Source: Gymnopus androsaceus JB14
Lineage: Eukaryota; Basidiomycota; Agaricomycetes; Agaricales; Omphalotaceae
DNA length: 64,000 nucleotides
Reading direction: 5' to 3'
Assembly: GCA_009733575.1 (NCBI GenBank)
Contig: ML769436.1
Coordinates: 86,010-150,009 of the forward strand
Part shown: positions 1 to 11,351 of the stretch, piece by piece
How positions within the stretch are numbered: the first letter of the stretch is position 1
Layout of the letters: every line of letters starts with the position of its first letter
Translations under genes and position numbers: made by a program
The notes under the pieces: generated by a model
Seen by the model: only the letters and a program-made list of their open reading frames with translations
Told to the model about the DNA's origin: nothing
Database searches by the model: none

Positions 1-212
1 GTATATGTGGGATTTCTCGATAAATTAAGCTTGTGGTGAGCACGATAGTTACGTAGACTTACATAAATTTGGAACAAGAAAAAAAGAACTTGAGATTTCA
101 AAACACTTGCAGTACGTACAAGTCGCATCTTCTGTTGCAAGGTAGGGTCGAGTCCCATTCAGAGCTCTTATCATATATATTATTCTGTCACAAATCAGAT
201 CCATTTCGCTCT

Positions 213-214
213 GT

Positions 215-248
<34 letters not shown>

Positions 249-251
249 GTT
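213..251. repeat. GTT trinucleotide microsatellite, copy 1
   Basis: Thirteen triplets, twelve GTT and one GTC at the fifth place, run without other interruption. The corresponding tract in copy 2 has twelve triplets. Read on the minus strand it is an AAC tract lying downstream of the LINE ORF, so it may be the simple-repeat 3' tail of that LINE. That role is inference; the tract itself is plain. Confidence 0.95.
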
Positions 252-1747
252 TTGATCATCGCAGCTCAAGTTTACCATACCATTGAGACACGCCGACGGT
301 AGGTAGGTAAAACTGGCGCGGTCCCATTGAGAAACAGCCGGGTTCCGCGCAACACACATAGCGCCTATATGTGTGCCACGGATGCTTAATGCTCACGTCG
401 TTGTGGGAGGCAGTCAGGACTGCCCGGCTCGCAACGCTCACATTAAACATGAAAAGCAAGCAGTTTGGCGCATCAAACAATAAATTTTGGAGACACGAGA
501 GAGAACGTAACATAACCCATATTTAAATTAAATTCCAGTATGTAGAGGTTGGTAAAGTTCAGTTGCCGGGACCCAAGCTTCCTTGCCCGCGAAAAATATC
601 TAGGACATCGTATACAAATTTAGCCACTAAGGGAATAATTCGATGTCTAAATAGTATATCCCCGCAAGAAATCAGCAGAGGATGAGTTTAAGTAGCTCAA
701 CTTTAAAGCAGGTACTTTCCCAAATATATCCTCTAGGAAGCGATGGCGAAGATATAGCAGAGTGCTGTTCCCTTTGCATGTGAGTAGGGCATGGCATTCA
801 TCTTCGATACCCGTTTGACAGAACCGACATAACCTCCATTCACGTGGAATAGAAGGACGGTACCGTTCTGCATAGCGAAGGCGTTCGACGGACAGTGCGT
901 GGGATGAAGCGATTAAGCGTGTAAATGCATGACAATGTTTAGGCACAGTGATGATGAGAAAGATATGGCCTCAAGGTCAGGGCGGGCACGTTTAATCGCT
1001 GACGATCTTGATCGTTGTATTCAACTCGATTTCGGAGGAAGTGGGTACGAACCTGTGTTTCGAGCGAGATTTGAATGGAAGCTTCGCATGATTGCATTAC
1101 TTGGTCGGTGAGCCTCTCAATTCGTTTAGGATCGCGCAGGTCGTTTAGTGTACACACCACTGTAACTGGCAGTCGAGCAAGAATGATGATGAGATTGTTG
1201 ATCCAGCTTGAATGTCCATGAGATGCAAGTGAGAACGCATTTTCTAGTGCAGCTTTAGCAAGATGGGTCATGGGCAGCCCAAGGAGATATGATAGGAATC
1301 CCAGGGCGAGACCAATCCTGCGGTACCTGATGGGTATGAGACCAGTCTCGGAGAAGAACACAACAAGAATCGATCTTCTATGAAGGCTGAGCAGTCGTCG
1401 AAGGAACAGGTGCTGGACTTGCTCAAGTTCACCTAGCAGTGCGAGATCGACATCCAGAGCCACTTCACATCCAAACGTAAGGTGGGGATCTACTCGTGCC
1501 ATATAGAGCAGAATACCATCTCTCGGGGGGATGCATATGAAAGCGTTTTTCATCATTTAATGTACATCTTGGTCAAAATTGGCTGTTTCTGCTTGATGGA
1601 CGTATTTTTCGCACATATTTTGTACTTTGTGTGTGTACATAAGCATGATCATTACTTCTCTTGTGTACTTGGTATTCACTTTGTGTGATTAGTTTTGACA
1701 GATCTCTCAGTACTACTTGAGTTTACTGGTGGTTAGTCCTGCTTCTA

Positions 1748-1866
1748 ACTACTTACAAGTGTACTTCTGAGTACTTCTGAGTACTTATAACTACTTAAAA
1801 GTGTACTGCTGAGTACTTCTGAGTACTTCTGAGTACTTCTAACTACTTAAAAATGTACTTCTGATT
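1748..1866. repeat. Subterminal GAGTACTTCT repeat array
   Basis: Short near-identical units (GAGTACTTCT, AACTACTTAA, GTGTACTTCT) follow one another. The 13-mer TACTTCTGAGTAC occurs at 1762, 1772, 1814 and 1824. Its reverse complement appears near the other end of the nested element at 2182-2194, so the motif is arranged in opposite orientation at the two ends. Such arrays are a common layout for transposase-binding sites, which is inference here. The same array recurs in copy 2 at about 7407-7525. Confidence 0.85.
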
Positions 1867-1921
1867 TCTTCTAAGGCACTATTGGTCCTTTGCAAAGCCA
1901 AAGGTCTTGGGAAGGCCGTGA

Positions 1922-1979
1922 GAACTTTGCCAAAATCTTGCTTCAAGATCGAAGTTGCAGCAAGATTTTGGCAAAGTTC
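1922..1979. repeat. Perfect 20-bp inverted repeat (hairpin), copy 1
   Basis: Positions 1922-1941 are the exact reverse complement of 1960-1979, separated by 18 nt. The arm starts GAACTTTGCC. It lies in the middle of the nested TIR element, not at its ends. The identical structure is at 7578-7597 and 7616-7635 in copy 2. Transcribed, it would fold into a strong stem-loop. Confidence 0.95.
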
Positions 1980-2744
1980 GCACACTACTACTACTACCAA
2001 TAGTAATAGAAATACTACAATGGCTCGAGTGGCTCGAGTCTAACGCCGACTGCTCCCTTGTGGGACCTTGCAATAGGGCGGCCACTTGTCTGAGGACCAT
2101 AAGCGCCTGTGACATCACTGACCATTAATGAGTATCAGTCGATCTTTTGAAAAATCTAATAAGATTCACCAGTACTCACTGGTACTCAGAAGTAGATGAA
2201 TACATAACTCGGTATTAGCAGTACGCACAGATGTATTTCTAAGTACGGCATCAACTCCTAGTTGACACAAAGTAAGCATATGAAGTACATTTAATGATGT
2301 TTAAGTAGGTTGTAGCCGCACAAACCACTAAGTACATAAAGTAGGTTACACTCTGATCCGGCCTCTTTTTCCGATGAAAAATACCGTCATAGATGCACCC
2401 TACTAGAGGCTCTAGCGCGAATGTAGCCTGTGTAACTTTTTTGCTTTAGCTGCCTTCGCTTTGTAGATACCTGCCAGAACGTAGCGTTCAGTTGAGGTAA
2501 ACAGGACCCCAACATATTTGTAGCGGTCTACCAGCTCAATCGGCAAACCATCCACAATGAAGACTGGTATAGCACGGGCAGTGGTCCAAATAGCATCCAT
2601 TTCGACGGCTCTCGATGAACCGCTAACCACAACAAAAAGTTGTTAGCATTCTACAATAATTATCTAAATATTCTACAAGCGTGTAGGATATAATATATAT
2701 CAACAAATGACCATCTAAAGATACATAGTGTAACGGATCGTACC

Positions 2745-5115
2745 TCAGACCTGAATCATATTTTTTTCCTCTTGCGCAATGGCAGCCGCCAACTCGCGTT
2801 CTTCAGCCTCCGCCCTCCACTGAGCGCCTTTATGCATAACCACTATCATGAGTACACCACTAAAAGCCATAATAACAGCGATGATGGTGTACATCCATCC
2901 TATGTGAACCATAGTACCAGAATCTATGAAGGAGCAGTAAAAGTTGACTCACCATCTCCCAGACCATCCTGTAAAGAATAAGTTAGAGAGTGCGACGTAT
3001 ATATGATGCATGGTGACTGACCTGCATAGGAACCGCGATTTCTTCAAAGATAAACGCAAAAGTACCTCTGAAAGCACTGTTCAGTGCAACAGCTGATGAA
3101 GATCGTCCGACATTAGCATCTACTATGTACGCTAGTGTACTCGTGTAAACAAAACTATGTATAAATGAATTAGCATTAAAAGGCGAGTAATGAAATGCAA
3201 TGATTATCGATGACTTACATGGAAACGAAACCACAGGCGAACAACATGACACAGACTCCCGAGACGTTAACCCGTTCTTCAAGAACCCAAGCGTATCCGA
3301 TTACGCAGAGCGGGAAAATGACCAATCCATGCACGGTACTCCTTAGACGCATCTATGACACGTATAGGTCTGAGGAAACATTTGGAAGCATAAGCTGTTC
3401 ATCTCGTACCTCGGGTGTACTCTGTCCACCATTCTTGGCTTTCAACCGAGCTAGTTGATAATCAGACCAACGACCGCCAATGATACTCCCAAAAACCGTC
3501 CCTTCAGAATTATCAGCATGCAAAAATGTAGTAAGAGGGATTGCCATACCGACTCCATATGCAAGAAGAACTAGACCAGTTTTGAGCGCGTTATAGTGGT
3601 AATAGGTGCCTAGAGACCGCGAAGTCGTGTATAAAACAACAAATGCAAATGCAAAGTAAAGACCTGAGCATTGATCAGATAGGCAGGATAGAAATGGTGT
3701 TTCAGTGCGTACCAGATGCTACCAGCATCAATTGATTGTATGTACGACGAAGGATAACCATCATGGGTTTGAACGGGTTGATATCGACCAGTCCGAGTTT
3801 GATTTCAGGAATGACCTTGGGGTCTATTGCAGGCAAACTCTTGTTTCTCAAGATCTTGAGGTAGATTTATGTCGTTTTGTTCATCCATTTCTGCCCTGGA
3901 GGAATTCTTCATCGCGGATTCTCTCAATCTCTCCTTTAACACATTCTGGTACGTGATGCTACGCTCGAGACGGAATGTATCTTTGAACAAGAGCAGAAAA
4001 GACATGAAGACAATTCCTCCCATGATAGCGAGAAAATAAAAGGGTCCGCGCCAGGTGAATGCAGTTGTCAAACCTCCGCCTAAAATCGAACCGAGAGAAG
4101 GGCCAAGGAGGGGCGCAATGTAGTAAATTCCCATCTAGAAACAAAATTGGGGAAGGCAGTAATACACTTGTAAGCTTTGAATTCACCTTTGTTCCTCGTT
4201 CCACAGGATCAAAAATGTCTGCTAAGGTAGCTGCACCTATAGACATAACAGCGCTCGAGCTATCGATAGATCAAAGTCAGAGAATAAGTATGCTAAGATG
4301 TTCATTTAACAAGACAGACCCAGCGGCTTGGAAGCAACGAAAGCCAATCAATCTAAAGCGCAAGAGTATATCAGCTGAATCGTCTTTGAAAAAGAATTTA
4401 CAGATGCTTACAGTCCTATGCTTTTGCTAATCGCAACGACGACAGACCCAACTGTGAAAATGGCCATCGAGACGATGTAAACAAACTGTCAAAAACACCG
4501 TGAAATCTAGTTCTCCAGGATATTTATAGCTAAGACTTGTCGTACCTTCCGTCCTTTGACTTCACTAATTGTGGCTAGACAGAAATATGAGCATAGTCCC
4601 AGGAAGCTTCGAATATAGCGTACACCATAGCTGTCAGGAATGTGTCATTATAATGTCCAGTAGTGAAAACACACTGCACATACCAAGGGAACAAGGCCTT
4701 GAAGCAGTATGAACAAGGAGAGACTCAAACTGATTTGCGAGGCAGTAGCTGGTAAATCAGCCTCCATTTCACCGTATGGCCGCTGATACCAAGGATTGTA
4801 AACGAATTTTCGGATCTTAATCAAATGCGTACGGTTCTGTATGTTAGTTGCTAAACCAGCGATCGTAGACCCAAATGCGACTTGAAGCAAAATTAAATTC
4901 TAAAAATTCTAGATGAGCGCCGAAAAAATAATGCAACATTTACATTCCCTCGAACACACCTTACGAAACTTCGACCATTTCCTAGGATCGTCTGCAACTG
5001 GCATATGCTCGATGTCAATTTTTGGTGAGTCGTGAACAGTGATAGTAGCAGCATCATCATTCGATTTGGTCTCTGGGTCGATATTCGAGTCGGATGTTGG
5101 ACGTTCTAGTTTCAT
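2745..5115 (-). pseudogene. MFS drug transporter (DHA1-like), copy 1, frameshifted
   Basis: Multi-exon major facilitator of the fungal DHA1 / polyamine-drug exporter type. Visible in order from the N-terminus are the cytosolic lead-in DDPRKWSKFRK, a first membrane helix (LLQVAFGSTIAGLATNIQN), EMEADLPATASQ, and SIGAATLADIFDPVERG. The amphipathic GIYYIAPLLGPSLGSILGGG block, the FLLLFKDTFRLERS loop, the GRWSDYQLARL loop signature and the C-terminal helices up to EEKNMIQV follow. It would sit in the plasma membrane and export small molecules by proton antiport. Against copy 2 there is an extra base near 4774 that brings a stop just after the intron, and an extra base near 3838 that ends the frame in the central loop. 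Either the gene is dead or the sequence has indel errors. Confidence 0.75.
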
Positions 5116-5874
5116 GACGGAATTCGTGAAAAAGGAGCAAGGGAGCTGGTCAGAGTCACCTTATGCTGAACGCTTTTTATATCATGTATAGGCCGACGAG
5201 GACCGACGAGGATGAAATTCCTCAAGATCGGACCGGATCCGACACATGCTGCTGATGTATGTAGCAGGAGACCTACGCGGAGAACCCACAATCCACAATC
5301 CAGATAGTCAGACAGGCTAACCACCCGGTTGAATGCCCATCGAATGAAAGATCAGGGTTGCGGTGAAAGTTCAAAAACGAGAGCATACCTTTCGGCAGAT
5401 CGTGTGGTAGGAGCGACATGCAAAAATCGCTCACTGTATGTTTTCCAAAGGTTTCCGATTTACAGTATGACTGGGCAGTGGGCCCGTCTTGATGGTGCGC
5501 ATCTATCCACATGAATTATTATGTCCCAGCCATTTCCGTGTGTTCTTTATGCGTAAAGAGACAGTATGTTAAATGTCACTCAGTGGGATAGTTCTTCCAA
5601 ACGAAGCACTCTGTTTCGGCCGATGGCTTGGAGCTCGAGGAATTATACGATGTCGTATACGTATATGTGGGATTTCTCGATAAATTAAGCTTGTGGTGAG
5701 CACGATAGTTACGTAGACTTACATAAATTTGGAACAAGAAAAAAAGAACTTGAGATTTCAAAACACTTGCAGTACGTACAAGTCGCAGTCTTCTGTTGCA
5801 AGGTAGGGTCCGAGTCCCATTCAGAGCTCTTATCATATATATTATTCTGTCACAAATCAGATCCATTTCGCTCT

Positions 5875-5876
5875 GT

Positions 5877-5910
<34 letters not shown>
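5875..5910. repeat. GTT trinucleotide microsatellite, copy 2
   Basis: Twelve triplets, one unit fewer than the matching tract at 213-251, with the same single GTC interruption. Located downstream of the LINE ORF on the minus strand. Confidence 0.95.
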
Positions 5911-7191
5911 TTGATCATCGCAGCTCAAGTTTACCATACCATTGAGACACGCCGACGGTAGGTAGGTAAAACTGGCGCGGTCCCATTGAGAAACAGCCGG
6001 GTTCCGCGCAACACACATAGCGCCTATATGTGTGCCACGGATGCTTAATGCTCACGTCGTTGTGGGAGGCAGTCAGGACTGCCCGGCTCGCAACGCTCAC
6101 ATTAAACATGAAAAGCAAGCAGTTTGGCGCATCAAACAATAAATTTTGGAGACACGAGAGAGAACGTAACATAACCCATATTTAAATTAAATTCCAGTAT
6201 GTAGAGGTTGGTAAAGTTCAGTTGCCGGGACCCAAGCTTCCTTGCCCGCGAAAATATCTAGGACATCGTATACAAATTTAGCCACTAAGGGAATAATTCG
6301 ATGTCTAAATAGTATATCCCGCAAGAAATCAGCAGAGGATGAGTTTAAGTAGCTCAACTTTAAAGCAGGTACTTTCCCAAATATATCCTCTAGGAAGCGA
6401 TGGCGAAGATATAGCAGAGTGCTGTTCCCTTTGCATGTGAGTAGGGCATGGCATTCATCTTCGATACCCGTTTGACAGAACCGACATAACCTCCATTCAC
6501 GTGGAATAGAAGGACGGTACCGTTCTGCATAGCGAAGGCGTTCGACGGACAGTGCGTGGGATGAAGCGATTAAGCGTGTAAATGCATGACAATGTTTAGG
6601 CACAGTGATGATAGAAAGATATGGCCTCAAGGTCAGGGCGGGCACGTTTAATCGCTGACGATCTTGATCGTTGTATTCAACTCGATTTCGGAGGAAGTGG
6701 GTACGAACCTGTGTTTCGAGCGAGATTTGAATGGAAGCTTCGCATGATTGCATTACTTGGTCGGTGAGCCTCTCAATTCGTTTAGGATCGCGCAGGTCGT
6801 TTAGTGTACACACCACTGTAACTGGCAGTCGAGCAAGAATGATGATGAGATTGTTGATCCAGCTTGAATGTCCATGAGATGCAAGTGAGAACGCATTTTC
6901 TAGTGCAGCTTTAGCAAGATGGGTCATGGGCAGCCCAAGGAGATATGATAGGAATCCCAGGGCGAGACCAATCCTGCGGTACCTGATGGGTATGAGACCA
7001 GTCTCGGAGAAGAACACAACAAGAATCGATCTTCTATGAAGGCTGAGCAGTCGTCGAAGGAACAGGTGCTGGACTTGCTCAAGTTCACCTAGCAGTGCGA
7101 GATCGACATCCAGAGCCACTTCACATCCAAACGTAAGGTGGGGATCTACTCGTGCCATATAGAGCAGAATACCATCTCTCGGGGGGATGCA

Positions 7192-8047
7192 TATGAAAGC
7201 GTTTTTCATCATTTAATGTACATCTTGGTCAAAATTGGCTGTTTCTGCTTGATGGACGTATTTTTCGCACATATTTTGTACTTTGTGTGTGTACATAAGC
7301 ATGATCATTACTTCTCTTGTGTACTTGGTATTCACTTTGTGTGATTAGTTTTGACAGATCTCTCAGTACTACTTGAGTTTACTGGTGGTTAGTCCTGCTT
7401 CTAACTACTTACAAGTGTACTTCTGAGTACTTCTGAGTACTTATAACTACTTAAAAGTGTACTGCTGAGTACTTCTGAGTACTTCTGAGTACTTCTAACT
7501 ACTTAAAAATGTACTTCTGATTTCTTCTAAGGCACTATTGGTCCTTTGCAAAGCCAAAGGTCTTGGGAAGGCCGTGAGAACTTTGCCAAAATCTTGCTTC
7601 AAGATCGAAGTTGCAGCAAGATTTTGGCAAAGTTCGCACACTACTACTACTACCAATAGTAATAGAAATACTACAATGGCTCGAGTGGCTCGAGTCTAAC
7701 GCCGACTGCTCCCTTGTGGGACCTTGCAATAGGGCGGCCACTTGTCTGAGGACCATAAGCGCCTGTGACATCACTGACCATTAATGAGTATCAGTCGATC
7801 TTTTGAAAAATCTAATAAGATTCACCAGTACTCACTGGTACTCAGAAGTAGATGAATACATAACTCGGTATTAGCAGTACGCACAGATGTATTTCTAAGT
7901 ACGGCATCAACTCCTAGTTGACACAAAGTAAGCATATGAAGTACATTTAATGATGTTTAAGTAGGTTGTAGCCGCACAAACCACTAAGTACATAAAGTAG
8001 GTTACACTCTGATCCGGCCTCTTTTTCCGATGAAAAATACCGTCATA
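7192..8047. mobile_element. Non-autonomous TIR DNA transposon nested in the LINE, copy 2
   Basis: Same 856-bp element as at 1536-2391, flanked by GATGCA at 7186-7191 and 8048-8053. Length, terminal repeats, internal hairpin (7578-7635) and subterminal arrays are preserved. It therefore inserted in the LINE before the tandem duplication, or was copied by conversion, and is not an independent insertion. Confidence 0.82.
7578..7635. repeat. Perfect 20-bp inverted repeat (hairpin), copy 2
   Basis: Exact copy of the inverted repeat at 1922-1979, with 20-nt arms and an 18-nt loop, inside the nested element. Confidence 0.95.
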
Positions 8048-8403
8048 GATGCACCCTACTAGAGGCTCTAGCGCGAATGTAGCCTGTGTAACTTTTTTGC
8101 TTTAGCTGCCTTCGCTTTGTAGATACCTGCCAGAACGTAGCGTTCAGTTGAGGTAAACAGGACCCCAACATATTTGTAGCGGTCTACCAGCTCAATCGGC
8201 AAACCATCCACAATGAAGACTGGTATAGCACGGGGCAGTGGTCCAAATAGCATCCATTTCGACGGCTCTCGATGAACCGCTAACCACAACAAAAAGTTGT
8301 TAGCATTCTACAATAATTATCTAAATATTCTACAAGCGTGTAGGATATAAATATATATCTAACAAATGACCATCTAAAGATACATAGTGTAACGGATCGT
8401 ACC

Positions 8404-10773
8404 TCAGACCTGAATCATATTTTTTTCCTCTTGCGCAATGGCAGCCGCCAACTCGCGTTCTTCAGCCTCCGCCCTCCACTGAGCGCCTTTATGCATAACC
8501 ACTATCATGAGTACACCACTAAAAGCCATGATAACAGCAATGATGGTGTACATCCATCCTATGTGAACCATAGTACCAGAATCTATGAAGGAGCAGTAAA
8601 AGTTGACTCACCATCTCCCAGACCATCCTGTAAAGAAGAATAAGTTAGAGAGTGCGAAAAGTAGTAATATGGTGCATGGTAACTGACCTGCATAGGAACC
8701 GCGATTTCTTCAAGGATAAACGCAAAAGTACCTCTGAAAGCACTGTTCAGTGCAACAGCTGATGAAGATCGTCCGACATTAGCATCTACTATGTACGCTA
8801 GTGTACTCGTGTAAACAAAACTAGTTATAAATGAATTAACATTAAAAGGTGAGTAATGACATGCAAAAATTATCGATGACTTACATGGAAACGAAACCAC
8901 AGGCGAACAACATGACACAGACTCCCGAGACGTTAACCCGTTCTTCAAGAACCCAAGCGTATCCGATTACGCAGAGCGGGAAAATGACCAATCCATGCAC
9001 GGTACTCCTTAGACGCATCTATGACACGTATAGGTCTGAGGAAACATTTGGAAACATAAGCTGTTCATCTCGTACCTCAGGTGTACTCTGTCCACCATTC
9101 TTGGCTTTCAACCGAGCTAGTTGATAATCAGACCAGTGACCACCAATGATACTCCCAAAAACCGTTCCTTCACAATTATCAGCATGCAAAAATGTAGTAC
9201 GAGGCAATGCCATACCAACTCCATATGCAAGAAGAACTAGACCAGTTTTGAGCGCGTTATAGTGGTAATAAGCGCCTAGAGACCGCGAAGTCGTGTATAA
9301 GGCAACAAATGCAAATGCATAGTAAAGACCTGAGCATTGATCAGATAGGCAGGGTAAAAATGGGTGCTTCAATCGTACCAGATGCTACCAGCATCAATAG
9401 ATTGTATTTACGACGAAGGATAACCATCATGGGTTTGAATGGGTTGACATCGACCAGTCCGAGTTTGATTTCAGGAATGACCTTGGAGTCTAGTGTAGGC
9501 AAATCTTGTTTCTCAAGATCTTGAGGTAGATTATGTCGCTTTGTTCATCTTTTTCTGCCCTGGAGGAATTCTTCATCGCGGATTCTCTCAATCTCTCCTT
9601 TAGCACAATCTGGTATGTGATGCTACGCTCGAGACGGAATGTATCTTTGAACAAGAGCAGAAAAGACATGAAGACAATTCCTCCCATGATAGCGAGAAAA
9701 TAAAAGGGTCCGCGCCAGGTGAATGCAGTTGTCAAACCTCCGCCTAAAATCGAACCGAGAGAAGGGCCAAGGAGGGGCGCAATGTAGTAAATTCCCATCT
9801 AGAAACAACATTAGGGAAGGTAGTAATATACTTGTAAGCTTTGGCATTCACCTTTGTTCCTCGTTCCACAGGATCAAAAATGTCTGCCAAGGTAGCTGCA
9901 CCTATAGACACGACAGCGCTCGAGCTATCGATGGATCAAAGTCAGAGAATATGATAAAGATGTCCATTTAACAAAACAGACCCAGCGGCTTGGAAGCAAC
10001 GGAAGCCAATCAATCTAAAGCGCAAGAGCATATCAGCGAAATCGTCTTTGATAAAAAAAATACCGATGCTTACAGTCCTATGCTCTTGCTAATCGCAACG
10101 ACGACAGACCCCACTGTGAAAATGGCCATCGAGACGATGTAAACAAACTGTGCAAAAACACCGTGAAATCTGGTTCTCCAGGATGTAGCTAAGATTGATC
10201 ATACCTTCCGTCCTTTGATTTCACTGATTGTGGCTAGACATAAATATGAGCATAGTCCCAGGAAGCTTCAAATATAGCGTACACCATAGCTGCCAGAGAT
10301 ATGTCAGTAAGCTACTCAGTAGTAAAAGCACGCCGCACATACCAAGGGAACAAGACCTTGAAACAGTATGAACAAGGAGAGACTCAAACTGATTTGCGAA
10401 GCAGTAGCTGGTAAATCAGCCTCCATTTCACCGTTGGCCGCTGATACCAAGGATTGTAAACGAATGTTTCGGGTCTTAATCAAATGCGTACGGTTCTGTA
10501 TGTTAGCTGCTAAACCAGCGATCGTAGATCCAAATGCGACTTGAAGCAAAATCAAATTCTAAATTCTAGATGAGCGCCGAAAAAAATAATACAATATTCC
10601 CTCTAACACACCTTGCGAAACTTAGACCATTTCCTAGGATCGTCTGCAACTGGCATATGCTCGATGTCAATTTTTGGTGAATCGTGAACAATGATGGTAG
10701 CAGCATCATCATTCGATTTGGTCTCTGGATCGATATTCAAGTCGGATATTGACCGTGAAATGTCTAGTTTCAT
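8404..10773 (-). pseudogene. MFS drug transporter (DHA1-like), copy 2, probably frameshifted
   Basis: Paralogue of the transporter at 2745-5115 with the same exons and family signatures: DDPRKWSKFRK, EMEADLPATASQISL, GIYYIAPLLGPSLGS, GHWSDYQLARL. The start is the ATG at 10771-10773, and the last codons are EEKNMIQV before a stop at 8404-8406. The frame is correct at the two sites where copy 1 is broken. However, one base is missing near 9531, in the loop after SAMKNSSRAEKDEQ, so this copy also leaves frame. A micro-exon (about 4 codons, LLWS) lies between two introns near 10230-10300. The two copies thus have complementary lesions; both may be pseudogenes, or base-level errors may be present. 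Confidence 0.72.
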
Positions 10774-11351
10774 GACGGAATTCGTGAAAGAGGAGCGAGG
10801 GAGCTGGTCAGAGTCACCTTGTGCTGAACGCTTCTTATATCATGTAGAGGCCGACGAGAATGAAATTCCTCAGGATCGAACCGGATCCGACACATGCTGT
10901 TGAGCCCCAAGCTGGAATCGGCAGCGAGTGTAGGCTGGTGTCTGGATACCTACGCGGAGAACAACACACAATCCAGATTGTCAGACAGGCTAACCACCCA
11001 GCTGTTTTAGTACGTTTCATGCCTAACCGAATGAAAGAGCGTGATTGCGGTGAGAAAATTCAAAAGCGAGAGTATACCTTTCGGCAGATCGTGCGGAAGG
11101 AGCAACATGCAAAAATAGCTCACTGTGTGCTTTCCGAAGGTCTCCGATTTACAGTATGGCTGGCTGTGGGCTCGCCTTGATGGTGCGCATCTACGTACAT
11201 CATGTCCAAGCCATTCCCGTGTGTTCTTTACGCGTAAAGACAGTATATTAAATGGCAGTTCTTCCAAACGGAGCACTCTGTTTCGGCCGATGGCTTGGAG
11301 CTCCAAACGAGAAAGCATGATTGAGGAATATCGTACAATGTCCCTCGTATA

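Larger units (their letters stand above)
1536..2391. mobile_element. Non-autonomous TIR DNA transposon (MITE-like) nested in the LINE, copy 1
   Basis: The LINE ORF is interrupted exactly here. GATGCA occurs at 1530-1535 and again at 2392-2397. Removing one copy plus the intervening 856 bp joins the LINE reading frame cleanly (PLVGCI followed by PPRDGILLYM on the minus strand). The ends form an imperfect 19-bp terminal inverted repeat: 1536-1554 begins TATGA and ends TTTTTCATC, and the reverse complement of 2373-2391 matches at 15 of 19 positions. Inside are arrays of a TACTTCTGAGTAC-type motif at the left, the same motif reversed at the right (2182-2194), and a long hairpin. No transposase ORF is present. 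A 6-bp target duplication does not point to a superfamily I can name. Confidence 0.82.
528..2640 (-). mobile_element. 5'-truncated LINE (non-LTR retrotransposon) fragment, copy 1, dead
   Basis: Minus-strand reading gives the end of a LINE ORF: a reverse-transcriptase C-terminal stretch (about 2640-2400, with GLPIELVDRYKYVG), then, after a nested insertion (1536-2391), the segment with LLYMARVDPHLTFG (about 1510-1460). A cysteine/histidine knuckle resembling zf-RVT follows (CRFCQTGIEDECH, near 830-780) and the ORF stops at 528-530. This order is typical of agaric LINE ORFs. There is no endonuclease domain or RT catalytic core, so the copy is 5' truncated. It is broken by one-base differences relative to copy 2 near 660, 955 and 2575. 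A further frameshift near 2443 in the A-run after KAAKA is shared by both copies. The 5' boundary near 2640 is approximate. Confidence 0.82.
1..5660. repeat. Tandem segmental duplication, copy 1
   Basis: The sequence from position 1 is repeated, in the same orientation, from 5661. The unit contains, read on the minus strand, a transporter gene (2745-5115) with its upstream flank, then a truncated LINE carrying a nested TIR element. The lower half (1 to about 2,650) is almost base-for-base identical to copy 2, differing by a handful of single-base indels and one GTT unit. The upper half, over the transporter and its upstream region, differs by frequent substitutions and small indels. Positions 1-125 match the far upstream flank of the transporter (5661-5785 and 11352-11465). 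I infer that another transporter copy lies to the left of the window. Identity was judged by eye, not computed. Confidence 0.92.
6187..8300 (-). mobile_element. 5'-truncated LINE fragment, copy 2
   Basis: Same LINE fragment as in copy 1, but the distal part is an uninterrupted frame of about 330 LINE codons running from the nested element to the stop at 6187. It includes LLYMARVDPHLTFG and the zinc-knuckle CRFCQTGIEDECH. The proximal RT piece also reads correctly into KWMLFGPLP near 8245, where copy 1 lacks a base. The frameshift in the A-run after KAAKA (near 8100) and the nested element still prevent one continuous ORF, so it is not autonomous. The 5' truncation and the orientation, the same as the neighbouring transporter, match copy 1. 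Confidence 0.82.
5661..11351. repeat. Tandem segmental duplication, copy 2
   Basis: This is the second copy of the unit that starts at position 1, carrying the same order: LINE fragment with nested element (about 5875-8300), transporter (8404-10773) and transporter upstream flank (10774-11351). The junction between copies is at the block 5640-5661. The right end at 11328-11351 resembles 5640-5660 but is more diverged, and homology continues to about 11465 before unique sequence begins. Near identity in the LINE half next to clear divergence in the transporter half suggests gene conversion, a recombination between older copies, or an assembly artefact. Confidence 0.92.

Noticed and set aside
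69..302. Open frame with a run of 13 valines
   Set aside because: It is the GTT microsatellite read in one frame, begins only at a TTG and has no conserved residues.
1549..2299. Alternative element ends suggested by CATCATTTAATGTAC and its near reverse complement at 2285-2299
   Set aside because: The GATGCA duplication and the LINE frame restoration place the ends at 1536 and 2391; the inner similarity may be a secondary internal repeat.
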